From NCBI RefSeq assembly GCF_021608185.1, contig NZ_JAKIHN010000004.1:186001-250000 (forward strand): a stretch of DNA of 64,000 nt, written 5' to 3'. This document shows positions 23,434 through 32,166 of this stretch, piece by piece (within the stretch, counting starts at the first letter, position 1; each line of letters starts with the position of its first letter). The translations under genes and the position numbers were made by a program. The DNA is from Flavobacterium anseongense (lineage in GTDB: Bacteria > Bacteroidota > Bacteroidia > Flavobacteriales > Flavobacteriaceae). The notes below the pieces were generated by a model. It was not told where the DNA came from. It made no database searches and saw only the letters and a list, made by a program, of their open reading frames with translations.

Positions 23434-24558
23434 ATGAGCAAAAAAGATTTTTACGAAATATTAGGCGTGTCAAAAAACGCTTCTGCTGAGGAAATTAAGA
23501 AGGCATACCGAAAGAAAGCGATTGAATTCCACCCTGATAAAAATCCGGGAAACAAAGAAGCGGAAGAAAACTTCAAAACAGCAGCCGAAGCTTATGAAGT
23601 TTTAAGTGATGCCGATAAAAAAGCAAAATACGATCAATACGGTCATGCTGCTTTTGATGGTGCCGGAGGTTTTGGTGGCGGACATCATATGAATATGGAT
23701 GATATCTTCAGTCAGTTTGGAGATATTTTTGGCGGTGCATTTGGTGGCAGCGGATTTGGCGGATTCGGTGGAAATTCCGGAGGACAACGCAGAGTGAAAG
23801 GAAGCAATCTTCGTATCAAAGTTAAATTGACTTTGGAAGAAATTGCCAATGGTGTTGAGAAAAAAGTAAAAGTAAAGCGTAAAGTTCAAGCGGCTGGCGT
23901 AAAATATAGAACCTGTTCAACCTGTAACGGGCAAGGTCAGGTTTTGAGAGTTACTAATACCATTTTGGGCAGAATGCAATCGGCAACAACCTGTCATGTT
24001 TGTGGCGGTTCCGGTCAAACTATCGAAAGCAAACCAAACAATGCTGATGCACATGGAATGATTTTGGAAGACGAAACGGTTTCGATTAAAATTCCGGCCG
24101 GAGTTGTTGACGGAATGCAATTAAAGGTTTCAGGCAAAGGAAATGATGCTCCCGGAAATGGTGTTCCTGGCGATTTAATTGTTGCCATAGAAGAACTGGA
24201 ACACGAATTTTTAAAACGTGAAGGCGAAAATCTTCATTATGATTTATACATCAGCTTTGCCGAAGCAGCACTAGGCGTTTCCAAAGACATTGAAGCGGTT
24301 AATGGTAAAGTAAGAATTAAACTTGAAGACGGTATTCAGTCCGGAAAAATTTTAAGGCTGAAAGGCAAAGGAATTCCAAGCCTCAATAGTTATGGTAATG
24401 GTGATTTATTGGTACATATCAATGTATGGACACCAAAAAATCTAAGTAAAGAACAGCGTCAGTTTTTTGAAAAATCGTTGACTGATGAAAACTTTATTCC
24501 ACAACCTGAAAAAGGAGATAAATCTTTTTTTGAAAAAGTAAAGGATATGTTTTCATAG
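23434..24558 (+). CDS. dnaJ: Chaperone DnaJ (with half-size zinc-binding region)
   Basis: A 374-residue co-chaperone for DnaK. The J domain carries HPDKN ([20 protein letters not shown]), followed by a G/F-rich linker ([26 protein letters not shown]) and two C-terminal substrate-binding domains. The zinc region has only two CxxCxGxG motifs (CSTCNGQG and CHVCGGSG) instead of four; the place of the outer pair is taken by [12 protein letters not shown] recall the same pattern in other flavobacterial DnaJ proteins. It lies in the grpE transcript and ends before a hairpin at 24626-24653. Confidence 0.96.
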   Translation: MSKKDFYEILGVSKNASAEEIKKAYRKKAIEFHPDKNPGNKEAEENFKTAAEAYEVLSDADKKAKYDQYGHAAFDGAGGFGGGHHMNMDDIFSQFGDIFGGAFGGSGFGGFGGNSGGQRRVKGSNLRIKVKLTLEEIANGVEKKVKVKRKVQAAGVKYRTCSTCNGQGQVLRVTNTILGRMQSATTCHVCGGSGQTIESKPNNADAHGMILEDETVSIKIPAGVVDGMQLKVSGKGNDAPGNGVPGDLIVAIEELEHEFLKREGENLHYDLYISFAEAALGVSKDIEAVNGKVRIKLEDGIQSGKILRLKGKGIPSLNSYGNGDLLVHINVWTPKNLSKEQRQFFEKSLTDENFIPQPEKGDKSFFEKVKDMFS

Positions 24559-24625
24559 TTTAAAAAATAGTTTTATATTTGAATGTTACTTGGAAACAAG
24601 TGACTTCTTTTTCATAGCAATTTTT

Positions 24626-24660
24626 CCCATCCTTTTGTAAAAATTAGGGTGGGTTTTTTT
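24626..24660 (+). terminator. Terminator after dnaJ
   Basis: CCCATCC and GGGTGGG pair (one wobble) with a long A/T loop, followed by a run of T. Confidence 0.65.
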
Positions 24661-24711
24661 TGTAACAAATATTTACGATTGATTACTTATTGAGTACTTT
24701 TACAAAAAAAC

Positions 24712-24757
24712 ACCCGTGGCGTCGCCGAACTGTTATGGAGCGCAGCGTAATAAAAAT
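24712..24757 (+). repeat. Leader element, copy B (before the ABC ATPase gene)
   Basis: CCCGTGGCGTCGCCGAA followed by TGGAGCGCAGCGTAATAAAA, 8 bases before the ATG at 24765. The frame through it is open, so the leader could be mistaken for a protein N-terminus. Confidence 0.7.
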
Positions 24758-24764
24758 ACAAAGT

Positions 24765-25685
24765 ATGAGCAATATACTTGAAGTAAACAAAGTAGTTAAG
24801 CAATATGGAGATTATACCGCGCTTAACGAAGTTTCTTTAACCGTTCCCAAAGGCAGCATTTACGGACTTCTCGGTCCGAATGGTGCCGGAAAAACTTCCC
24901 TTATCCGTATTATCAATCAAATCACAATGCCCGATGGCGGTAGTGTGACTTTGGATGGTGAAAGACTAAAGCCTGAACACGTTGCTGTAATTGGTTATAT
25001 GCCTGAAGAGAGAGGTTTGTACAAAACTATGAAAGTAGGCGAGCAGTGTTTGTATTTGGCACAACTCAAGGGATTGTCAAAACAAGAGGCCAAACAACAA
25101 TTGGATTATTGGTTTGAACGTCTTGAAATTCAGGGTTGGTGGAACAAGAAAATTCAGGAGCTTTCTAAAGGGATGGCTCAAAAAATCCAGTTTGTGGTTA
25201 CCGTTTTGCATAAGCCAAAATTGCTTATTCTTGACGAGCCGTTTTCCGGATTTGATCCGGTAAATGCCAATCTGATTAAAGATGAAATCATCGAGCTGAA
25301 CAAACAGGGAACATCCGTAATTTTCTCAACTCACCGAATGGAAAGCGTAGAAGAAATGTGTGATTACATTGCCTTAATTCACAAATCGAATAAACTGATT
25401 GAAGGAAGACTTTCGGATGTTAAAAAACAATTCAGAACTAACAGCTATGAAGTAGGAATTCTAAGCGATAACATCGAGGGTTTGATGTATGATTTGTCAC
25501 AAAAATTCACCTTGTCTCAAACGGATTTCAAATCATTAAATGACGAATTGAAATTAGAAATTAATCTGGGAAATGCTACGCCAAATGATTTACTGAATAC
25601 TTTAATTAAAAGAGGTCAAGTAACTCATTTTGTGGAAAAAATTCCAAGTATGAATGATATTTTTATCCAAACAGTAACTAAATAA
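24765..25685 (+). CDS. ABC transporter ATPase, NatA-like
   Basis: A 307-residue ABC ATPase: Walker A GPNGAGKTS, signature LSKGMAQK, Walker B LLILDEPFSGFDP and switch FSTHRM. The C-terminal extension after about residue 220 (DUF4162 type) is usual for exporters of the NatA/CcmA class. The open frame continues upstream to 24690, but that part is the leader element; MSNILEVNKVVKQYG is the natural start. With the permease 147 bases downstream it should form a Na+/drug-type exporter. The gap between them contains inverted copies of ATTCCAAA-type sequence. Confidence 0.92.
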   Translation: MSNILEVNKVVKQYGDYTALNEVSLTVPKGSIYGLLGPNGAGKTSLIRIINQITMPDGGSVTLDGERLKPEHVAVIGYMPEERGLYKTMKVGEQCLYLAQLKGLSKQEAKQQLDYWFERLEIQGWWNKKIQELSKGMAQKIQFVVTVLHKPKLLILDEPFSGFDPVNANLIKDEIIELNKQGTSVIFSTHRMESVEEMCDYIALIHKSNKLIEGRLSDVKKQFRTNSYEVGILSDNIEGLMYDLSQKFTLSQTDFKSLNDELKLEINLGNATPNDLLNTLIKRGQVTHFVEKIPSMNDIFIQTVTK

Positions 25686-25832
25686 AATAACAAAAATAAA
25701 ATTCCAAAAGACAAACAAATATCAAAAACTAAAAATCAAATTTCAAACTGTGAATCATTGAAATATTTTGAATTTGAAAATTGAGTTTTATTTGGAATTT
25801 GGGATTTCTAATATTGGAATTTAAAAAGAAAT

Positions 25833-27137
25833 ATGAGCAAATTAGTACTTATAATAAAAAGAGAATTTATTGCCAAAGTGCGCAATAAATCATTTATCGT
25901 AATGACTTTTTTAAGTCCGTTATTGTTTGTCGGAATTGGTGTTTTTGTGGGCTATTTAAGCACAATGAAAGCGGAATTAAAAACCATCGCCGTTCATGAT
26001 GAAACAGGAAGATTTGTAAATGAATTTAAAAGCGATGAAGAATACAAATATGTTGACTTATCCAAAGTCGATTTAAAAGTTCTTAAAGACAGCATTGTGA
26101 GCAAAAGCTACGAAGGATTGTTAATCATTCCGAATACGGATGACAATGCCCAACTTCAAAATGGAATTCAATATATTTCCAATGACAGTCCAAGTGTCTC
26201 TTTTACGGAAGATTTAGAAGATATTATCGCCAAAAAAATCACTGCCGAAAATTTTCAGAAGGCCGGTTTAGATACCTTAAAAATCAATAATGCCAAAGCT
26301 ACTGTTGCTATTAATTTGGAAAAAGCTTCGGGCGAAGAAGCACTCAAAGGCTTAAACGAAATTAAAATCATTATTGGTGGCGCTTTCGGCTATCTTATTA
26401 TGATGTTCATCGTTTTATACGGAAACATGGTAATGCGAAGTGTTATCGAAGAAAAAACATCCCGAATTATAGAAGTGATTATTTCATCTGTAAAACCATT
26501 CCAATTGATGATGGGAAAAATCATAGGAACATCTTTAGCCGGAATTTTACAGTTTCTTATTTGGGCAATATTAGGTCTTTCTGCCATGTTTATTGTTTCA
26601 AGCATGTTTGGGGTTCAAATGGGAGCTTCAGCAGGAGCACAGGCACAGGCAATGGAGACCGCACAACAAGCAGCAGGTAGTAATATTGGAATGTACATCA
26701 AAGAATTATGGAATCTGCCAATTGCAACCATCTTAATTTCATTTATTATTTATTTTATTGGGGGTTACTTTTTATACAGTTCATTTTATGCTTCAATTGG
26801 AGCGGCTGTTGATAACGAAACCGATTCACAACAATTCTTATTACCTATTATTATGCCTTTGATATTGGGTGTTTATATTGGATTTTTTACCGTTATGAAT
26901 GATCCACACGGAACAGTAGCAACGGTATTCTCAATGATTCCGCTAACATCACCAATAGTTATGATGATGCGTATTCCGTTTGGAGTTCCGATGTGGCAGA
27001 TTATAGTTTCGATGCTGCTCTTATTCGGAACTTTTCTTGGAGTGGTTTGGTTTGCAGCCAAAATTTACCGTGTCGGAATTTTGATGTATGGCAAAAAACC
27101 AACCTGGAGAGAGTTGATAAAGTGGCTTAAGTATTAG
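25833..27137 (+). CDS. ABC-2 type permease, NatB-like
   Basis: A 434-residue membrane protein. The first span is at residues 22-42 (FIVMTFLSPLLFVGIGVFVG), followed by an extracytoplasmic domain of about 150 residues, then five more spans. The sequence MRSVIEEKTSRIIEVIISSVKPFQLMMGKI is the conserved ABC-2 coupling region typical of NatB. A hydrophilic QAQAMETAQQAAG insert separates two of the later spans. It is the partner of the ATPase gene just upstream; the exported substrate is unknown. Confidence 0.9.
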   Translation: MSKLVLIIKREFIAKVRNKSFIVMTFLSPLLFVGIGVFVGYLSTMKAELKTIAVHDETGRFVNEFKSDEEYKYVDLSKVDLKVLKDSIVSKSYEGLLIIPNTDDNAQLQNGIQYISNDSPSVSFTEDLEDIIAKKITAENFQKAGLDTLKINNAKATVAINLEKASGEEALKGLNEIKIIIGGAFGYLIMMFIVLYGNMVMRSVIEEKTSRIIEVIISSVKPFQLMMGKIIGTSLAGILQFLIWAILGLSAMFIVSSMFGVQMGASAGAQAQAMETAQQAAGSNIGMYIKELWNLPIATILISFIIYFIGGYFLYSSFYASIGAAVDNETDSQQFLLPIIMPLILGVYIGFFTVMNDPHGTVATVFSMIPLTSPIVMMMRIPFGVPMWQIIVSMLLLFGTFLGVVWFAAKIYRVGILMYGKKPTWRELIKWLKY

Positions 27138-27203
27138 TATAATCTTTATAAAATCTTTATGCTTTAAAGAGTTTACCTTATATCTTACTTATAAGTAATG
27201 CCG

Positions 27204-27211
27204 TAACTTTG
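27204..27211 (+). promoter_or_regulatory. -7 promoter element of the kinase-regulator-kup operon
   Basis: TAACTTTG matches TAnnTTTG, 16 bases before the ATG at 27228. The -33 box is not clear. Confidence 0.5.
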
Positions 27212-27227
27212 TCAAAAATTAATACCG

Positions 27228-28337
27228 ATGACTAAGTTGTCACTCAAGAGTACTAAAAACCAATTTCTTATCAGTTTCCTATCAGTCGCACTGGTTTCTC
27301 TTTTGTGCTTATTGGTTAGGGATATTATCGATTATAAAGTAGTTGGTTATTTGTTGCTGGTTATCGTTTCGTTATTGGCAATTTTTTTAGAAATCAAAGC
27401 CGTTTTGTTAGGTGCTTTTTTGAGTGTTTTGGCTTTGGATTATTTCTTTATTAGTCCATATTACACTTTGCATATTGACAGTGCTGAAGATGCTTTGCTG
27501 TTGATTCTGTTTTTTATTATTGCCTTAATCAATGCAGTGCTGACCAATAAATTCCGAATCATGCAGCGCGCCATTCAAATCAGAGAAACACGAACCAATA
27601 CTTTAAAACTTTACAATACTTTACTCGATTCGCTTTCGCACGAACTTCGAACACCAATTGCAGCGATTATTGGTTCAATCGATACGTTGCAACAAAAGAA
27701 TGTTCATTTATCTGATGAAACTCAACAAAAACTGCAAAATGAGATAGAAAAAGCTTCAATGAAGTTGAATTACCAAGTCGAAAATTTATTGAATATGTCG
27801 CGCTTGGAATCAGGTTATATTCATCCCAAATTAGATTGGTGTGATGTTAAAGAAATCATTTATAATGTATGCAATCGTCTCACCGAAGAAACCAAAAACC
27901 ATCAAATTCATTTCAAAATAGAAGATAATTTGCCTTTGTTTAAACTCGATTATGGTTTGATGGAGCAAATTATTTACAACTTGGTTTACAATGCTACTCA
28001 GCATACGCCAATTGGCGCCAATATTACCATAAGTGCCAAATATGAAGTCGATGCCGACTATGATTCTCACATCGATTTAATCAAAAAATGCATCATTACA
28101 ATTTCCGATGATGGTTATGGTTTTCCGCCCGAAGAGATCGATAAAGCGTTTGATAAATTCTACCGATTTAAAGAATCTAAAACTGGTGGAACAGGATTAG
28201 GACTTTCTATCGTGAAAGGTTTTACCGAAGCCCAAAACGGGAAAATAACTTTGCAAAATGCAGATGAAGGCGGTGCTGTTTTCGAACTGACTTTTAACGT
28301 TGATTGCTTACCGATAAACTCTTTAGATAATGAATAA
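27228..28337 (+). CDS. KdpD-type sensor kinase lacking the N-terminal KdpD/Usp domains
   Basis: A 369-residue membrane kinase. Four hydrophobic segments (about residues 15-105, LISFLSVALVSLLCLLV to LLLILFFIIALINAVL) form the DUF4118 module typical of KdpD. Next come HisKA with H138 (LLDSLSHELRTPIAA) and HATPase (NLVYNATQHTP, DDGYGFPPEE, GGTGLGLSIVKGF). E. coli KdpD has a further large cytoplasmic N-terminal part; none is encoded here. It overlaps the regulator gene by 8 bases and heads a unit with Kup, so control of potassium uptake is the likely job. Confidence 0.9.
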   Translation: MTKLSLKSTKNQFLISFLSVALVSLLCLLVRDIIDYKVVGYLLLVIVSLLAIFLEIKAVLLGAFLSVLALDYFFISPYYTLHIDSAEDALLLILFFIIALINAVLTNKFRIMQRAIQIRETRTNTLKLYNTLLDSLSHELRTPIAAIIGSIDTLQQKNVHLSDETQQKLQNEIEKASMKLNYQVENLLNMSRLESGYIHPKLDWCDVKEIIYNVCNRLTEETKNHQIHFKIEDNLPLFKLDYGLMEQIIYNLVYNATQHTPIGANITISAKYEVDADYDSHIDLIKKCIITISDDGYGFPPEEIDKAFDKFYRFKESKTGGTGLGLSIVKGFTEAQNGKITLQNADEGGAVFELTFNVDCLPINSLDNE

Positions 28338-29016
28338 TAGTTTCTCCATATTGGTTATCGATGATGAAGCACAAATCAGAAAACTGCTCGAAATTGCTTT
28401 GGAAGCGAATGATTATAAGGTTCTTTTTGCAGTCAATGGAAAAGAAGGTATTACTATGTCAGCCAGTCACCAACCGGATTTAATTTTATTGGATTTGGGT
28501 TTACCCGATGAAGACGGACAACTGATACTGAAAAAATTGCGCGAATGGTATCAAAACCCTATTATCATTCTATCGGTAAAAAGTACCGAAGAAGAAATCG
28601 TAAAAGCATTAGACAACGGAGCCAACGATTATCTGACAAAACCATTTCGCACCCAGGAATTATTAGCCCGAATCCGAACCGCTTTGCGAAATAAAACTAC
28701 TGTAAATAACGAATTGACTATTGCTTTTGGGAACTGCTTAGTTGATTTTGCTTCGCGAATTGTTAAAGTCAATGGAGAAATCGTCAAACTCACTGCAACC
28801 GAATATAATTTACTGGCGCTATTAATTAAAAACGATGGACGTGTGTTAACACATCAATATATTTTAAAAGAAATCTGGGGCCAAAGCTACGCCGACCAAA
28901 CCCAATACCTACGCGTTTTTGTTGCACAGCTTCGAAAAAAAATAGAAGAAGATGCCAATCGCCCCAAATTCATCATCACGGAATCGGGAGTTGGTTATCG
29001 CTTTAATTCTGGCTAA
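28330..29016 (+). CDS. KdpE-type OmpR/PhoB response regulator
   Basis: A 228-residue regulator. The receiver has the acidic pair in VIDDEAQIRKLL, phospho-acceptor D55 (LILLDLGLPDEDG) and KPF near residue 105; the C-terminal winged helix has LTATEYNLLALLIKN and RVFVAQLRKKIEED. It overlaps the kinase gene, so the two form a pair. With kup beginning 103 bases later, it probably regulates kup and the following porin gene. Confidence 0.93.
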   Translation: MNNSFSILVIDDEAQIRKLLEIALEANDYKVLFAVNGKEGITMSASHQPDLILLDLGLPDEDGQLILKKLREWYQNPIIILSVKSTEEEIVKALDNGANDYLTKPFRTQELLARIRTALRNKTTVNNELTIAFGNCLVDFASRIVKVNGEIVKLTATEYNLLALLIKNDGRVLTHQYILKEIWGQSYADQTQYLRVFVAQLRKKIEEDANRPKFIITESGVGYRFNSG

Positions 29017-29118
29017 ATAATTTAATTAAAAATTTCTGAAACATATTTTGCGAAAACCACTTTTGGTCTTCGCCCGGGCATTCTCATGTCAAAATTTAAC
29101 TAAAAAATCGATAGTAAA

Positions 29119-31065
29119 ATGAATACAACTGTAAAACAAAAAGTAACTGCTGCAACATTATTAGTCGCACTCGGAATCATATATGGAGACATCGGAACGA
29201 GTCCTTTATATGTAATGAAATCTATCATCGGAGACAGAAGCATTTCCGAATTATTAGTCTATGGTGGAATCTCGTGTGTCTTTTGGACACTGACTTTTCA
29301 AACCACTTTAAAATATGTACTACTGACACTATCAGCCGATAATCATGGCGAAGGCGGAGTATTTTCTTTATACGCTTTAGTCAAAAGATTCGGAAAAGGA
29401 AAATTAGTTATTCCAACAATTCTCGGAGCGACCACTTTATTAGCAGACGGAATTATTACGCCGCCAATTTCTGTAGCATCTGCTGTTGAAGGTTTGGAAG
29501 CGGTAGTTCCCAATTTACCTACAATACCAATTGTAATAGCAATTCTCTCAGGTTTATTTATTTTTCAACGTTTTGGGACTCAAAAAGTTGGTTATATCTT
29601 CGGGCCTGCAATGGTTGTTTGGTTTTCAATGCTGATGATTTTAGGCTTATTGCAAATTATTCATCATCCTGATATTTTAAAAGCTTTAAATCCGGTTTAT
29701 GCTTATCGTTTATTGGTTGAATATCCTCATGGTTTTTGGTTGCTTGGTGCAGTTTTCCTTTGTACAACAGGTGCCGAAGCATTATATTCTGACCTTGGAC
29801 ATTGCGGAAGAGAAAACATTCGAATCACATGGATTTTTGTAAAATCAGCATTGCTGATTAATTATTTGGGACAAGGAGCATGGTTGATGCACCAAGGAAA
29901 TGAATTTTTAAACGGTCAAAATCCGTTTTACACAATTATGCCACAATGGTTTTTACTAATAGGTATTGTGATAGCGACTTTGGCAGCGATTATTGCTTCT
30001 CAGGCTTTGATTAGCGGTTCATTTACTTTGATTAATGAAGCCATTTCATTGAATTTTTGGCCTCGTGTTGCCTTGAAAAACCCAACCAATTTAAAAGGAC
30101 AAATCTATATTCCATCGGTTAATACGATACTTTGGATAGGTTGTATTCTAATGATTTTATACTTCAAAAATTCTGCACACATGGAAGCAGCTTATGGTTT
30201 CTCAATCACTATTGCCATGATGATGACTACGGTTTTATTGTCTTACTATTTGATATTTATCAAGAAAGTAAAAATGAGTTGGGTAGTCCTTATGCTAATA
30301 GTTTTCTCTGTCATTGAAGTGTCATTTTTTGTGGCCAATATTGTCAAAATCAAAGAACGATGGATGTTCTTATTCTTTGAGCTGTTCATTTTTATGGTGA
30401 TGTATGTGTGGTATTATTCCCGAAAAATCAACAATCGTTTTCTGAAGTTTACCAATTTGGTTGAGCAAACTCCGATGCTAAATGAATTAAGTAATGACGA
30501 TGGTATTCCAAAATATGCCACGCATTTAATCTATTTATCCAAAGCCAACAAAACTTATGAGATTGAAGAAAAAATCATCAAATCCATCTTTGCCAAAAAA
30601 CCAAAACGAGCTGATGTTTATTGGTTTCTTCACATCAATCGCACCAACGAACCGTTTACGCTCAACTATGAAGTAGTCGAATTATTAGATGATAAAGTCA
30701 TTAAAGTTGTGCTTAATGTTGGTTTCCGTGTGCAACCAAAAGTTGAATTATACTTCAAAAAGATAGTGCAGGAATTGGTAGAACGCAAAGAACTTAACCT
30801 GCATATCCGCCCTGATGGTTCGACAAAATACAATGCTGAGCCTGATTATAAATTTGTTATCATCGAGAAGTTTATCTCTGTTGAAAATGAATTTGCTTTG
30901 AAAGAAGGTTGGCTGTTGACTTCCTATTTCTGGCTCAAAAAATTATCGCTATCCGATGAAAAAGCCTTTGGATTAGACCGAAGCGATGTAGAAATTGAAG
31001 AATACCCGATGGTGTATTCGCCAGTCAATAATTTAGAGTTATGTCGAAAACAAAAATCAGTTTAG
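29119..31065 (+). CDS. kup: Kup-type potassium uptake transporter
   Basis: A 648-residue KUP/HAK/KT transporter driving K+ import, probably with H+. The N-terminal signature GIIYGDIGTSPLYVMK and ADNHGEGGVFSLYALVKR are clear, followed by about 12 membrane spans (to roughly residue 425, FIFMVMYVWYYSRK) and a cytoplasmic C-terminal domain. Length matches the family. It takes the place that kdpFABC would occupy next to a KdpDE-like pair. Confidence 0.96.
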   Translation: MNTTVKQKVTAATLLVALGIIYGDIGTSPLYVMKSIIGDRSISELLVYGGISCVFWTLTFQTTLKYVLLTLSADNHGEGGVFSLYALVKRFGKGKLVIPTILGATTLLADGIITPPISVASAVEGLEAVVPNLPTIPIVIAILSGLFIFQRFGTQKVGYIFGPAMVVWFSMLMILGLLQIIHHPDILKALNPVYAYRLLVEYPHGFWLLGAVFLCTTGAEALYSDLGHCGRENIRITWIFVKSALLINYLGQGAWLMHQGNEFLNGQNPFYTIMPQWFLLIGIVIATLAAIIASQALISGSFTLINEAISLNFWPRVALKNPTNLKGQIYIPSVNTILWIGCILMILYFKNSAHMEAAYGFSITIAMMMTTVLLSYYLIFIKKVKMSWVVLMLIVFSVIEVSFFVANIVKIKERWMFLFFELFIFMVMYVWYYSRKINNRFLKFTNLVEQTPMLNELSNDDGIPKYATHLIYLSKANKTYEIEEKIIKSIFAKKPKRADVYWFLHINRTNEPFTLNYEVVELLDDKVIKVVLNVGFRVQPKVELYFKKIVQELVERKELNLHIRPDGSTKYNAEPDYKFVIIEKFISVENEFALKEGWLLTSYFWLKKLSLSDEKAFGLDRSDVEIEEYPMVYSPVNNLELCRKQKSV

Positions 31066-31066
31066 G

Positions 31067-32128
31067 ATGAAAAGTGGAGTAAAATTGAGCATGGTATTGT
31101 TGGTTGCTAATTTTGGCTTTGCCCAAGAAAACAAATCGCTAAAGTTGTCTTTTTCAGGCTATATGGAAAACTATTATGCCTATGATTTTAATCGACCTGA
31201 AGAGAATGCAAAACTACCGTTCATGTATAATTACAATCGTCATAATGAGTTCAGCGTTAACGTTGGTTTGTTAAGAGCCAAAGTTGAATATGACAATGCT
31301 TACGCTATCATTGCGCTGCATTCCGGAACTTATGTTGAGGATAATTATGTTAGTGAATCAACTAAAATAATTAGTGAAGCTTATGTAGGGTTGTATCTTG
31401 ATAAGGGAAAAAAATCAACGCTTGAGGTTGGAATTTTACCAAGCTATATCGGATTTGAAACAGCTAATTCCGCTTCTAATTTAACACTGACACGTTCTAT
31501 TCTGGCTGAGAATTCTCCTTACTTTATGTCGGGTGTGAAGTATACATATAAACCGAACGATAAATGGCAATTATCGGGTTTACTAACCAATGGTTGGCAA
31601 CGTATCAACAAACCCGATAAAAATGTTTCACCGGCTTTGGGTTCGCAAACGATTTATAAACCTTCTGACAAATCATTGTTTAATTGGAGTACGTTTATAG
31701 GAAAAGAGTTGTATTTGAATGAATGGGGAATCCGCTATTTCAGTAATTTGTATTGGGACAAACAATGGAGTTCGAAATGGCGCACCATATTCGGTTTTGA
31801 TGTTGGAATGCAAACAGATAAAAGTAGCAGCGATAAACAATTGGTATGGATGAGTCCGGTTTTATTGGCACAATATGTATTGGCACCAAAATGGAAAACT
31901 GCTTTCAGAGTCGAATATTATCAGGATAAGAATAATGTGATAATTGCTGCAAATGATGAGTTTAAAACCATTGGCACGTCATTTAATATAGATTATCTGA
32001 TTAATGATAAAGTCAAGTTCAGAACAGAAGCAAGATATCTGAACAGTGAGGAAAAAGTATTTATAAAAGAGACTTCTTTAATAAATGACAACTTTTGTAT
32101 TACAACAAGTTTGTCTTTTGAATTTTAA
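31067..32128 (+). CDS. Outer-membrane beta-barrel (porin-like) protein
   Basis: A 353-residue protein with a signal peptide (VKLSMVLLVANFGFAQ) and alternating strands throughout, ending in an aromatic C-terminus (CITTSLSFEF) as required for barrel assembly. It resembles the porin found next to potassium-transport genes in Bacteroidota. It starts 1 base after kup ends, so it is co-translated and probably lets K+ or a counter-ion cross the outer membrane. No terminator hairpin is evident after it. Confidence 0.82.
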   Translation: MKSGVKLSMVLLVANFGFAQENKSLKLSFSGYMENYYAYDFNRPEENAKLPFMYNYNRHNEFSVNVGLLRAKVEYDNAYAIIALHSGTYVEDNYVSESTKIISEAYVGLYLDKGKKSTLEVGILPSYIGFETANSASNLTLTRSILAENSPYFMSGVKYTYKPNDKWQLSGLLTNGWQRINKPDKNVSPALGSQTIYKPSDKSLFNWSTFIGKELYLNEWGIRYFSNLYWDKQWSSKWRTIFGFDVGMQTDKSSSDKQLVWMSPVLLAQYVLAPKWKTAFRVEYYQDKNNVIIAANDEFKTIGTSFNIDYLINDKVKFRTEARYLNSEEKVFIKETSLINDNFCITTSLSFEF

Positions 32129-32166
32129 GATAGTCAGATGTTTTCAGTATTCTTTAGGATATAATT

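Noticed and set aside
24690..24764. N-terminal extension of the ABC ATPase
   Set aside because: The extension is the translation of the dispersed leader element; the ATPase domain begins normally at ATG 24765.
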